From NCBI RefSeq assembly GCF_000013365.1, contig NC_007778.1, forward strand, positions 930,001 to 994,000: a stretch of DNA of 64,000 bases. Direction: 5' to 3'. The position numbers and the translations under genes are program-made. Below are positions 27,621-35,252 of the stretch, in pieces. How positions within the stretch are numbered: the first letter of the stretch is position 1; every line of letters starts with the position of its first letter. The stretch is from Rhodopseudomonas palustris HaA2. GTDB taxonomy: Bacteria > Pseudomonadota > Alphaproteobacteria > Rhizobiales > Xanthobacteraceae. Below the pieces are notes generated by a model. The model saw only the letters and a program-made list of their open reading frames with translations. It was not told the DNA's origin and did not search any database.

Positions 27621-27660
27621 ATCCCGAAGAGTTCTGCGACTCTGTTTTTTCCAAAACTGC

Positions 27661-27703
27661 GAGATTCCGGGTTCGCTCGCAAGGGCGAGCGCCCCGGAAT
27701 GAC
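27661..27703. repeat. REP family 2 palindrome, right of the IS110 element
   Basis: GAGATTCCGGGTTCGCTCGC and GCGAGCGCCCCGGAATGAC form a hairpin; a partial copy (CCCCGGAATGACGACCGCGG) follows at about 27724-27743. The remainder of the gap up to the arginase gene (27704-27752) holds nothing else that I recognise. Confidence 0.85.
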
Positions 27704-27752
27704 GAGCGCGGGGAGAGCGCTCCCCCCGGAATGACGACCGCGGGGATGGCGC

Positions 27753-28739
27753 TCACCCCTCGGGCAGCAGCGCGTTGCTCGGCGTCACCCGGTCGGAGAT
27801 CTGCATGCCGAACAGGCTGCCGATCAGCTCCACCGCGACCCGGGCGGTGCGGCCGCGCTCGTCGAGGAAGGGGTTGAGTTCGACCACGTCGAGCGAACGC
27901 ACCAATCCCGAGTCGTGCAGCAGCTCCATCACCAGATGCGCCTCCCGATAGGTCGCGCCGCCCGGCACGGTGGTGCCGACGCCGGGCGCGACCGCAGGGT
28001 CGAGCACGTCGACATCGAACGACAGATGCAGCACGCCGTTCGCCGCGCGGACGCGGTCGATCAACCGGCGGATCAGCACGCCGACGCCGAATTCGTCGAT
28101 CGCCCGCATGTCGACCACCGGGATGGCGCGGGCGCGCACCAATTCCTTCTCCAGCGGATCGATCGATCGGATGCCGAACAGGTCGAGCCGGTCGGGCGGG
28201 ATCGACACCCGGGGCTCGTCGCCGAGCAGCGCATCGAGCCCCGGCTCGCCGCACAGGAACGCCGCCGACATGCCGTGCATGTTGGCGGAGAGCGTCGTCG
28301 CCGGGGTGTTGTAGTCGGCGTGGGCGTCGAACCACAGCACGAACAGCGGCCGCCCCTGCGTCTGCCAATAGCGCGCGACGCCGTTGACCGAGCCCATCGA
28401 CAGGCTGTGATCGCCGCCCATGAACAGCGGCACGGCGCCGGAACGCGCCAGCTCATGGGCCCGCGCCGAGATCGCGCCGACCCAGCTTTTCACCTCGTCG
28501 TAATAATTGGCGTTGGCCGGCGTCGGACCCGCGTCGCGACAAGGTGGCGGCCGCGCCATGTCGCCGTGATCCTCGACGGTGATGCGCAACTGTTCGAGCA
28601 CGCGGCCGATACCCGCGGTGCGCAGCGCCGCCGGGCCCATCAGCGTGCCGCGCAGCCCGGCGCCGATCTCGATCGGCACCCCGAGCAGCGCGACGCGGCG
28701 GTTCGGATCGGGCGGGATCACGGAGCTGGAGGGCGTCAT
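27753..28739 (-). CDS. rocF: Arginase
   Basis: Hydrolyses arginine to ornithine and urea with a binuclear manganese centre (328 aa). The metal ligands are visible in FMGGDHSLSMGS, WFDAHADYN and SFDVDVLDPAVAPGVGT, all in the expected order. The N-terminal LLGVPIEIGAGLRGTLMGP favours arginase over agmatinase or guanidinobutyrase. It stands alone; no ornithine aminotransferase or urease gene is in this window. Confidence 0.9.
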   Translation of the reverse strand: MTPSSSVIPPDPNRRVALLGVPIEIGAGLRGTLMGPAALRTAGIGRVLEQLRITVEDHGDMARPPPCRDAGPTPANANYYDEVKSWVGAISARAHELARSGAVPLFMGGDHSLSMGSVNGVARYWQTQGRPLFVLWFDAHADYNTPATTLSANMHGMSAAFLCGEPGLDALLGDEPRVSIPPDRLDLFGIRSIDPLEKELVRARAIPVVDMRAIDEFGVGVLIRRLIDRVRAANGVLHLSFDVDVLDPAVAPGVGTTVPGGATYREAHLVMELLHDSGLVRSLDVVELNPFLDERGRTARVAVELIGSLFGMQISDRVTPSNALLPEG

Positions 28740-28832
28740 GCGCGGCGCCTTTCGGGCAAGTGGGCCGGAGCGTTGTCACGCGCAGGCCATAGCCGCTTCG
28801 CGTGACGACAACGCGATGGCGGCGCGGCTGGA

Positions 28833-29681
28833 TCAGGCCTTGAAATAGGTGATCTGATGCGTGGTCGCCAGCAAACGCCCGCCGGCAGACCACAGTTCCC
28901 CGGTCTGATCGCTGAAGCTCTTGTGAAACACGTTGGCGTCGGCGACGCCGAGCACGGCGGTGATCGGCTCGGCGGCGAGGTCCGCGGCGTCGACATGGAA
29001 ATACGTCGTCATCGACACCGTGCCGATCGGCAGCAATTCGCCGCGGACGTGGAAGATCCGCGCGAAGAACGCGTCCGCGATCGCCGACAGCGACAGCAGG
29101 TCGATCACCCGCGGCACGGCGTGGCCGATCCAGACCTTGGTGTGGGCGCTCGCCGGCTCCACGTGTGGCGTGCCGGTGAAGTTCGGCGCGTTCTCGGCGA
29201 AGCGGAATTCGAATTGCCGGATCCAGGAGGCGGCGACGCCGGCGCGTCCATACACCGGGGAGTCCTCATAGCGCGGCGTTTGCGGCATCTCGGTCGGCTG
29301 GTGCGACCAGGTCTCGCGGCGCTGCGCGAACACGGCCGCGGCGAACGCCGCGACGCCGACCTCGGGCTGCGTCAGGTCGATCGACCAGTGCTGCGTGGAG
29401 CGGGTCGCCTTGATCAGCCGCGGCGCCAGATCGAATGCGCCGTTGCCGACCGGCGCACAGAAATTCACCGTCAGCGCCAGCGGATCGCCGGCGCGCTCGG
29501 GATGCTGCATCAAGGCGCGCAGCAGCGTCGCGGTGGTGGCGCCGCCGAACTGACCGACGAAGGCGTGGTAGTCGTCGCTGGTCGCGCCCTGCCAGCGGCC
29601 GTCGGCGCATTCAACCCGCGTCGCGACGTCGAACGGATGCGGCGCGTCGTGAACCCTGGCGTCCAAAACCTTGGCGTCCAT
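28833..29681 (-). CDS. Acyl-CoA thioesterase-like protein (TesB-like, double hotdog)
   Basis: A 282-aa protein with two hotdog-like halves, matching the thioesterase-family TesB/4HBT_3 group: an N-terminal block with HAFVGQFGGATTATLLRALM (about residues 39-58), the central VNFCAPV strand, and a second half ending in a hotdog strand (GGRLLATTHQITYF). The usual C-terminal Asp/Gln pair of TesB cannot be confirmed by eye. A GGGAGC ribosome-binding site precedes the start. Substrate unknown. Confidence 0.75.
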   Translation of the reverse strand: MDAKVLDARVHDAPHPFDVATRVECADGRWQGATSDDYHAFVGQFGGATTATLLRALMQHPERAGDPLALTVNFCAPVGNGAFDLAPRLIKATRSTQHWSIDLTQPEVGVAAFAAAVFAQRRETWSHQPTEMPQTPRYEDSPVYGRAGVAASWIRQFEFRFAENAPNFTGTPHVEPASAHTKVWIGHAVPRVIDLLSLSAIADAFFARIFHVRGELLPIGTVSMTTYFHVDAADLAAEPITAVLGVADANVFHKSFSDQTGELWSAGGRLLATTHQITYFKA

Positions 29682-29795
29682 GGTGGCTCCCTTCTTGTTC
29701 TTGCTTTTGTCTGGCTCTCTCGGCGCAACTTGCCCCGCGCCGCGGCCGGGCGCAATGGCTGTCGATCGTCATGTGATGCGACGCCGCCCCTCTGC

Positions 29796-29923
29796 TCCCT
29801 CTCCCGCTTGCGGGAGAGGGCCGGGGTGAGGGCGAGCCAGGCACTGAGTCCGCGTGACGCCGAAAGTCAGCTTCCCTCACCCGGATCGCTGCGCGATCCG
29901 ACCTCTCCCGCAAGCGGGAGAGG
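29796..29923. repeat. REP family 1, copy d
   Basis: Composite palindrome with arms CCTCTCCCGCTTGCGGGAGAGG and CCTCTCCCGCAAGCGGGAGAGG and inner stem GGATCGCTGCGCGATCC. It occupies the gap between the thioesterase gene and the end of glgP. Confidence 0.9.
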
Positions 29924-29969
29924 TTGCGCTGTGCGCTGGCGCGAGCGCTGCGACCTCCGCTCGGCCCCG

Positions 29970-32480
29970 CTACCCCTTCGCCAGCCGTGCCGGCGGGGGT
30001 TGCGTCGCGTGCCGTGTCGGAACGTCCCAGATGTCCTCGGCGTATTCGCGGATGGTGCGGTCCGACGAGAACCAGGCCATCCGCGCGACGTTGAGGATGC
30101 CGGCCCGGGTCCAGGCGGGGCCGGCGGCCCAGCGTGCGTCGATGCCGCGCTGGGCCTCGTAGTAGCTGTCGAAATCGGCGCTGACCATGTAGTGGTCGAG
30201 GTGCCGCAGCGCGTGCGCCACCGAGGCGAACCGCGCCGGATCGTCGGGCGAGAACGCGCCTGCGTCGATCGCCCGGATGGCGCGGGCGAGCGGCTGCGAG
30301 CGGGTGATGACGTCGTTGGCGTCGAGGCCCTGGGCGCGCCGCGCCACCACTTCGAGCGCTTCCATGCCGAAGATCGCGATATTCTCGGCGCCGACGTGAT
30401 CGCGGATCTCGATATTGGCGCCGTCGAGCGTGCCGATCGTCAGCGCGCCGTTGAGCGCCAGTTTCATGTTGCCGGTGCCGGACGCTTCCATGCCGGCGGT
30501 CGAAATCTGCTCGGACAGATCGGCGGCGGGAATGATCACTTCGGCCAGGCTGACATTGTAGTCGGCGAGGAACACCACCTTCAGCTTGCCGCCGATCGAG
30601 GCGTCGTTGTTGACGACCTCGGCGACGTCGTTGATCAGCTTGATGATCAGCTTGGCGTAGCGATAGCTCGCCGCGGCCTTGCCGGCGAAGATCTTGACGC
30701 GCGGCACCCAGTCGCGGTTCGGCTCGTCCTTGATCGCGTGATACAGCGCGACGGTCTCCAGCACGTTGAGAAGCTGCCGCTTGTATTCGTGGATGCGCTT
30801 GATCTGGACGTCGAACAGCGCGCCCGGATCGACCCGGATGCCGTTGCGCTCGCTGATCAGCCGCGCCAGCGCGATCTTGTTGCGGTGCTTGACGGTTCGG
30901 AACTGCTGCTGGAACGCGCTGTCGCCGGCGAAGGCTTCGAGGCGGTCGAGCCTCGTCGGATCGTCCAGCACCTCGTCGCCGCAGGCCGAGCGCACCAGAT
31001 CGGTCAGCCCCGGATTGGCCAGCGTCAGCCAGCGCCGGAAGGTGATGCCGTTGGTCTTGTTGGTGATGCGGTCCGGATAGAGATGATTGAGATCGTGGAA
31101 CACGGTCTCCTTCATCAGGTCGGAATGCATCGCCGAGACGCCGTTGATGCGGTGCGAGCCGATGAAGGCGAGGTGCCCCATCCGGACCCGGCGGCCGGCC
31201 CGCTCGTCGATCAGCGACACCGACGCGCGGAACTCGATATCGCCGGGGCAGCGCTGCTCGGCGAGCGCCAGATGCGCCTCGTTGATGCGGTAGATGATCT
31301 GCAGATGCCGCGGCAGCGTGCGCTCGAACAGATCAAGCGGCCAGGTCTCCAGCGCCTCGGGCAGCAGCGTGTGATTGGTGTAGCTCAGCGTCGCGGTGGT
31401 GATCTGCCAGGCGTCGTCCCAGCGCAGGTGATGGACGTCGATCAACAGCCGCATCAGCTCGGTGACGGCGAGGCTGGGATGGGTGTCGTTGAGCTGGATC
31501 GCCGCCTTCTTGGCGAGGTTGCGGATCTGGCCGTCCGAATCCAGATGCCGCTTGATCAGGTCCTGCAGCGAGGCGGAGACGAAGAAATATTCCTGCCGCA
31601 GCCGCAATTCGCGCCCGGCGGGGCTCTCGTCGTTGGGATAGAGGAATTTGCAGATCGCCTCGGCGCGCGCCTCGTGGGCGGTGGCGCCGAGATAGTCGCC
31701 GGTGTTGAAGACGTCGATCAGCATCGGATCGGGCGCCCGCGCCGACCACAGCCGCAGCGCGTTGACGTGCTCGCCGCGCCAGCCGACGATCGGCGTGTCG
31801 TAGGCCATCGCCTGCACGGTTTCGATCGGCGTCCAGACCGCGCGCGTCACGCCCTTGGGGTCGGTGACCTGCTCGACGCTACCGCCGAACTTCACCTGAT
31901 ACACCACCTCGGGCCGCTGCAGCTCCCACGGGTTGCCGAACGACAGCCACTCGTCCGGGAATTCCTGCTGCCAGCCGTGATTGATGATCTGCCGGAACAG
32001 GCCGTAATCGTAGCGGATGCCGTAGCCGATCGCCGGGATCTCCAGCGTCGCCATGCTTTCCATGAAGCAGGCGGCGAGCCGGCCGAGGCCGCCATTGCCG
32101 AGCGCCGCGTCCGGTTCGCATTTGCGCAAATCGTTGAGGCCGACGCCGAGGTCGCCCAGCGCGGCGCCGTATTGCGCCAGCAGGCCCATATTGTTCAGCG
32201 CGTCGGTGAACAGCCGGCCGATCAGGAATTCCAGCGAGAGGTAATACACCCGCTTGCGGCCGGCGTCGTAGCTCTCCTTCTCGGACACCAGCCAGCGGTG
32301 CACGATGCGGTCGCGCAGCGCCAGCGCCGCGGCCTTGTACCAATCGTGCTTGGTCGCCTGCGTCGCCTCTTTGCCGATCGCAAGCGTCAGCTTGGCCAGA
32401 ATGGCGCTCTTGATCTCGGACAGCGCCAGTTCGTCGATCGGCGGCTGCTGAAATTTCTCTGGCACGGGCTGCGCGGGCAA
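29970..32480 (-). CDS. glgP: Glycogen/maltodextrin phosphorylase
   Basis: PLP-dependent phosphorylase (836 aa) releasing glucose-1-phosphate from alpha-glucans. Clear blocks are LGNGGLGRLAACFMESMATL (substrate and PLP contacts, about residues 130-150) and EASGTGNMKLALNGALTIGT with the PLP-binding Lys (about residue 670). The start is a TTG (32478-32480) with TAGGA about 8 nt upstream; no in-frame ATG precedes the conserved region. It stands alone; no other glycogen genes are in this window. Confidence 0.94.
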   Translation of the reverse strand: MPAQPVPEKFQQPPIDELALSEIKSAILAKLTLAIGKEATQATKHDWYKAAALALRDRIVHRWLVSEKESYDAGRKRVYYLSLEFLIGRLFTDALNNMGLLAQYGAALGDLGVGLNDLRKCEPDAALGNGGLGRLAACFMESMATLEIPAIGYGIRYDYGLFRQIINHGWQQEFPDEWLSFGNPWELQRPEVVYQVKFGGSVEQVTDPKGVTRAVWTPIETVQAMAYDTPIVGWRGEHVNALRLWSARAPDPMLIDVFNTGDYLGATAHEARAEAICKFLYPNDESPAGRELRLRQEYFFVSASLQDLIKRHLDSDGQIRNLAKKAAIQLNDTHPSLAVTELMRLLIDVHHLRWDDAWQITTATLSYTNHTLLPEALETWPLDLFERTLPRHLQIIYRINEAHLALAEQRCPGDIEFRASVSLIDERAGRRVRMGHLAFIGSHRINGVSAMHSDLMKETVFHDLNHLYPDRITNKTNGITFRRWLTLANPGLTDLVRSACGDEVLDDPTRLDRLEAFAGDSAFQQQFRTVKHRNKIALARLISERNGIRVDPGALFDVQIKRIHEYKRQLLNVLETVALYHAIKDEPNRDWVPRVKIFAGKAAASYRYAKLIIKLINDVAEVVNNDASIGGKLKVVFLADYNVSLAEVIIPAADLSEQISTAGMEASGTGNMKLALNGALTIGTLDGANIEIRDHVGAENIAIFGMEALEVVARRAQGLDANDVITRSQPLARAIRAIDAGAFSPDDPARFASVAHALRHLDHYMVSADFDSYYEAQRGIDARWAAGPAWTRAGILNVARMAWFSSDRTIREYAEDIWDVPTRHATQPPPARLAKG

Positions 32481-32809
32481 ATGATGATCCTACAAGGGTT
32501 TTATGAGTTCAAACCATACAAACATTAGCGCCGGACCGAAACCCATGACGAGTGCATCGTTGCGGCGCTGTGCCTTGGTTTTGTGCACAACTCGCGTTCT
32601 GGCGCCGCGACGCTGAAGCTGCGCTGAACGACGGCATCCGGACGGCGAGCGTTCGCGCGAGATGGAGACTGCTAGCGGATGAGTTTGACGCGGTCGCGAC
32701 CGCGGATCGACGGTCCGTATGTCGCTCCGCCGCAACCCGTGCGTCGCAATAGACACCGTGGTGCCGGGGCGCATTGTCCCCGCTCATCGACCCGAGCATT
32801 GGGCGTCTA

Positions 32810-32824
32810 GAACAAATTAAGAAC
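32810..32824 (+). promoter_or_regulatory. Putative LexA (SOS) box
   Basis: GAAC-AAATTAA-GAAC is the complement of the alphaproteobacterial LexA operator GTTC-N7-GTTC. It lies in an AT-rich promoter region about 85 nt before the start of the 143-aa gene and about 28 nt upstream of the predicted -35. Only eight bases are specified, so chance is possible. Confidence 0.5.
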
Positions 32825-32851
32825 ATTTTTACAAGCCATTGATATATCATC

Positions 32852-32880
32852 TTGATTCGGCGCTTGGCGCCACAATATCT
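32852..32880 (+). promoter_or_regulatory. Sigma-70-like promoter of the 143-aa gene
   Basis: TTGATT (32852-32857), a 17-nt spacer containing the palindrome GGCGCTTGGCGCC-like sequence, and ATATCT (32875-32880). Predicted transcription would begin close to the start codon at 32909. Confidence 0.4.
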
Positions 32881-32908
32881 ATGGCCTGTCCAAACTTGCG
32901 AGGACTAC

Positions 32909-33340
32909 ATGTCCACCATCGCCTTCGATCAGATGGCCCTGACCCGGATCGCCGATTTCGCCCGCTCGCTGTCGCGGCTGCATCAACTGGCGCGGCGGCA
33001 ATGGATCGACGACGACCAGCTCGACCGCGAGTTCAATGCGGTGTGCCTGTCGATCTGGGGCTATTCGCCGGACGATCTGTGTGACGAGATGTTCTGGACG
33101 GACGATCTCGCCTGGCTCGACACGCTGGATGAATCGAGCGCGCGGATCTTCGCCGCCGAGCACGGCTACGACCTCGTCGACGATTCCGGCATGCTGACCG
33201 ACTGGTGGGGCTATTGCTGGATGATCCTCGCCGAGAAGCGTGGCCTGCTGACGCCCGAAAATCGCGCCGCCGCCCGCGCCCGGATCGAAGAGACCTACCG
33301 CGCCGCGCCGAATGTGATCGGCGTCATCGTCGGGCGGTAG
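32909..33340 (+). CDS. Hypothetical 143-aa acidic protein
   Basis: Not recognised. The protein (143 aa) is acidic and rich in Trp and Asp, with WIDDDQLDREF, EMFWTDDLAWLD and the segment TDWWGYCWMILAEKRG; no signal peptide or membrane helix. It looks globular and cytosolic. The start MSTIAFDQMALTR has GCGAGGA upstream; a longer in-frame version would add 19 residues reaching into the promoter. A putative LexA box upstream suggests DNA-damage control. Confidence 0.75.
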   Translation: MSTIAFDQMALTRIADFARSLSRLHQLARRQWIDDDQLDREFNAVCLSIWGYSPDDLCDEMFWTDDLAWLDTLDESSARIFAAEHGYDLVDDSGMLTDWWGYCWMILAEKRGLLTPENRAAARARIEETYRAAPNVIGVIVGR

Positions 33341-33351
33341 TCCCCTGGACG

Positions 33352-33473
33352 GTCATTCCGGGGCGCTCGCAGAGCGAGCGAGCCCGGAATCGCGAGCTGT
33401 TCTGCGCGGGACCGCCGGGCGCCCCGAATGTCGAGATTCCGGGCTCGCCGCTGCGCGGCGCCCCGGAATGACG
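33352..33473. repeat. Complete REP family 2 composite (two opposed palindromes)
   Basis: The first palindrome CATTCCGGGGCGCTCGC / GCGAGCGAGCCCGGAAT is followed by a linker with GCTGTTCTGCG, then GAGATTCCGGGCTCG / CGCCCCGGAATGACG in the opposite orientation. It serves as the uninterrupted form of the element split by the IS110 insertion at 26422. Confidence 0.85.
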
Positions 33474-33481
33474 GTTGTGCC

Positions 33482-34270
33482 TCAATCCACCCCCGCGCGG
33501 CGCCCGCGCACCGCGGGTTGCGCTGCCGCCGGGACCGGCAGCGACACGTCGCGGGCGATCGGTAGTGGCGTTTCGACGAACTGATCGTTCACCGGCGCCA
33601 CCTTCATTTCGCCGAGCCGGGCGCGGAGCTGCGCGGTCAGGCCGGGATAATCCGCCACCGGGGTGAAATCCGGAGTCTGCTCGGCGCCGAGCCGGACGCC
33701 CGTATAGGCGGCGAGGCCGGTCGCGGTCGCGACGATGTCGCCGGCGCGCAGCGAGGTGTCCTGCGACAGGTCGATCTGCGCGAGGCCGGCGGGATCGCGG
33801 CCGTTGCAGGTGCAATCCGCCTTCAGCGCCTTGCGATAGGCGAAGGCGTTTTCGCTGTCGGCATAGCGCTGGCCGCCCGCCGCGGTCGCGTAGTCGATAT
33901 TGCTGCCATAGTAGACCTTGGCGTTGCCGGCCGGGCAGAACGCGTTGCACATCTGCGCCGCCGTCATGCCGCCGCGCGCCTGCAGCGCGAAATACTTGCC
34001 GTCGCACGGCCGCACGCAGAACGCCGGTCCGCCGCCGGAGGCGACCGGGCGCGGCGGCGGTGGCGGTGCGGCCTGCTGGTTCAGCCCGAACGGATCGGCG
34101 AAGAAATTGGCCTGCGCCGGCGCGCCGCGCTGCTGCGGCCGCTGCGGGCCGCCGCTGCCGAACAGCATGTCGAGGATGTTCTGCGCTGCGGCGGGCACCG
34201 GGCTCAGCGCCACGGGGGTTGCCACAGCGAGCGCCGCCGCGAGCATCACGGGGCGCCGAAGGCGCCGCAT
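33482..34270 (-). CDS. DUF2865 family exported protein
   Basis: A 262-aa protein with an N-terminal signal peptide (hydrophobic stretch about residues 8-27, ending PAAAQ). A Pro/Gln-rich linker precedes the DUF2865 domain, recognisable by FCVRPCDGKYF, CNAFCPAGNAKVYYG and CTCNGRDP, whose cysteines probably form disulfides in the periplasm. The family is alphaproteobacterial and uncharacterised. The ATG at 34270 is preferred over a TTG six codons upstream. Confidence 0.85.
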   Translation of the reverse strand: MRRLRRPVMLAAALAVATPVALSPVPAAAQNILDMLFGSGGPQRPQQRGAPAQANFFADPFGLNQQAAPPPPPRPVASGGGPAFCVRPCDGKYFALQARGGMTAAQMCNAFCPAGNAKVYYGSNIDYATAAGGQRYADSENAFAYRKALKADCTCNGRDPAGLAQIDLSQDTSLRAGDIVATATGLAAYTGVRLGAEQTPDFTPVADYPGLTAQLRARLGEMKVAPVNDQFVETPLPIARDVSLPVPAAAQPAVRGRRAGVD

Positions 34271-34388
34271 TTCAAAGGCTTGACGCAACGCTCACTCCAC
34301 CCGACGCGATCGTGCTGCGGCCTGGCCGCGACCCGTTCACTTTAGTGCGGGATGGTAAACGCGCGGTTTCTTCGGGGCGCCGGGGTGT

Positions 34389-34952
34389 TCAGCGATTGAG
34401 GAATTCGCTGGCCTTGTACAGCGATCGGAACGGCAGCCCGGCTGCGGCGAAGGCTTCGGTGGCGCCTTCCTCGCGGTCGACCATGGTCAGCACCAGCACG
34501 ATCTCGGCACCGGATTCGCGCACCGCCTCGACCGCCTTGATGGCCGAGCCGCCGGTGGTGGTGACATCCTCGACGATGACGCAGCGCTTGCCGGCGAGGC
34601 TCTCGCCCTTCGCCAGACCTTCGACCGCCAGCCGGGCGCCGTGCTCCTTCGGCTTCTTGCGCACAAAAAACGCCGCGATCGGGTGGTTTTTCAGCCACGA
34701 CAGCTGCGCGATCGCGCCGGCCAGCGGCACCGCGCCCATCTCCAGCCCGCCGATATAGTCGACCTGCTCGTCGCGCAGCGCCTCATAGGTCAATTCCGCC
34801 AGCAGCGCCGCGCCCTCGGGGTCGAGCATCGTCGGCTTCAGATTGAAATAGAAGTCGCTCTTGCGCCCCGACGCCAGCGTGATCTCGCCACGGCCGAACG
34901 AGCGGGTGCGGATGATGTCGGCAAGGCGGGCGCGGGACGCGGATTTGGACAC
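34389..34952 (-). CDS. pyrE: Orotate phosphoribosyltransferase
   Basis: Forms orotidine 5'-phosphate from orotate and PRPP (187 aa). The PRPP-binding signature [17 protein letters not shown] (about residues 124-140) is complete, and [11 protein letters not shown] and the [14 protein letters not shown] loop are typical. The catalytic Lys loop is [14 protein letters not shown] is the likely start (34950-34952). No other pyr genes are nearby. Confidence 0.94.
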
Positions 34953-35068
34953 GGGCGGGCTCTCTGAGGTTGACCGGCCGCAATCTAGCCGCCGGCATCG
35001 GCCGATGCCAGCGGGCAGCGGCGGTATTCACGATTTGGGATTGCGTCGTCGCAACCGGCACGGCGCAA

Positions 35069-35197
35069 CCTCTCCCGCTTGCGGGGGAGGTCGGATCGCG
35101 TCAGCGATCCGGGTGGGGGACGCTGACTCTCAGCGGATAGCGGACTCAGTGCTCGGCTCGCCCTCACCCCAACCCTCTCCCGCAGGCGGGAGAGGGG
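35069..35197. repeat. REP family 1, copy e
   Basis: Composite palindrome with arms CCTCTCCCGCTTGCGGGGGAGG and CCTCTCCCGCAGGCGGGAGAGG and inner stem GGATCGCGTCAGCGATCC. It lies between the pyrE start and the polA stop. Confidence 0.9.
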
Positions 35198-35252
35198 GCG
35201 CGCTGCGGAGCGGGGAGAGCCAGCGGCTACGATGAGAGGCCGAAGGCATTAC

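Larger units (their letters stand above)
26422..27625 (-). mobile_element. IS110-family insertion sequence
   Basis: About 1.2 kb containing one transposase gene, a long non-coding stretch upstream of it (about 200 nt) and a very short one downstream, the layout of the IS110 subgroup. Ends are approximate because IS110 elements lack terminal inverted repeats and target duplications. They are set from where the flanking family-2 repeat sequence stops on the left and resumes (GTTCTGCGACTC) on the right. All catalytic residues are present, so it may be active. Confidence 0.75.
32481..32908. other. 428-nt intergenic region between glgP and a small gene
   Basis: Divergent spacer. The left 320 nt show no gene or repeat that I recognise. 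The right part is AT-richer and holds a LexA-type direct repeat (32810-32824) and a promoter-like pair (32852-32880). Confidence 0.6.

Noticed and set aside
28857-32528. A 1223-codon open frame antisense to the thioesterase and glgP genes
   Set aside because: It crosses two unrelated genes and an intergenic repeat, which only a chance frame in GC-rich DNA would do.
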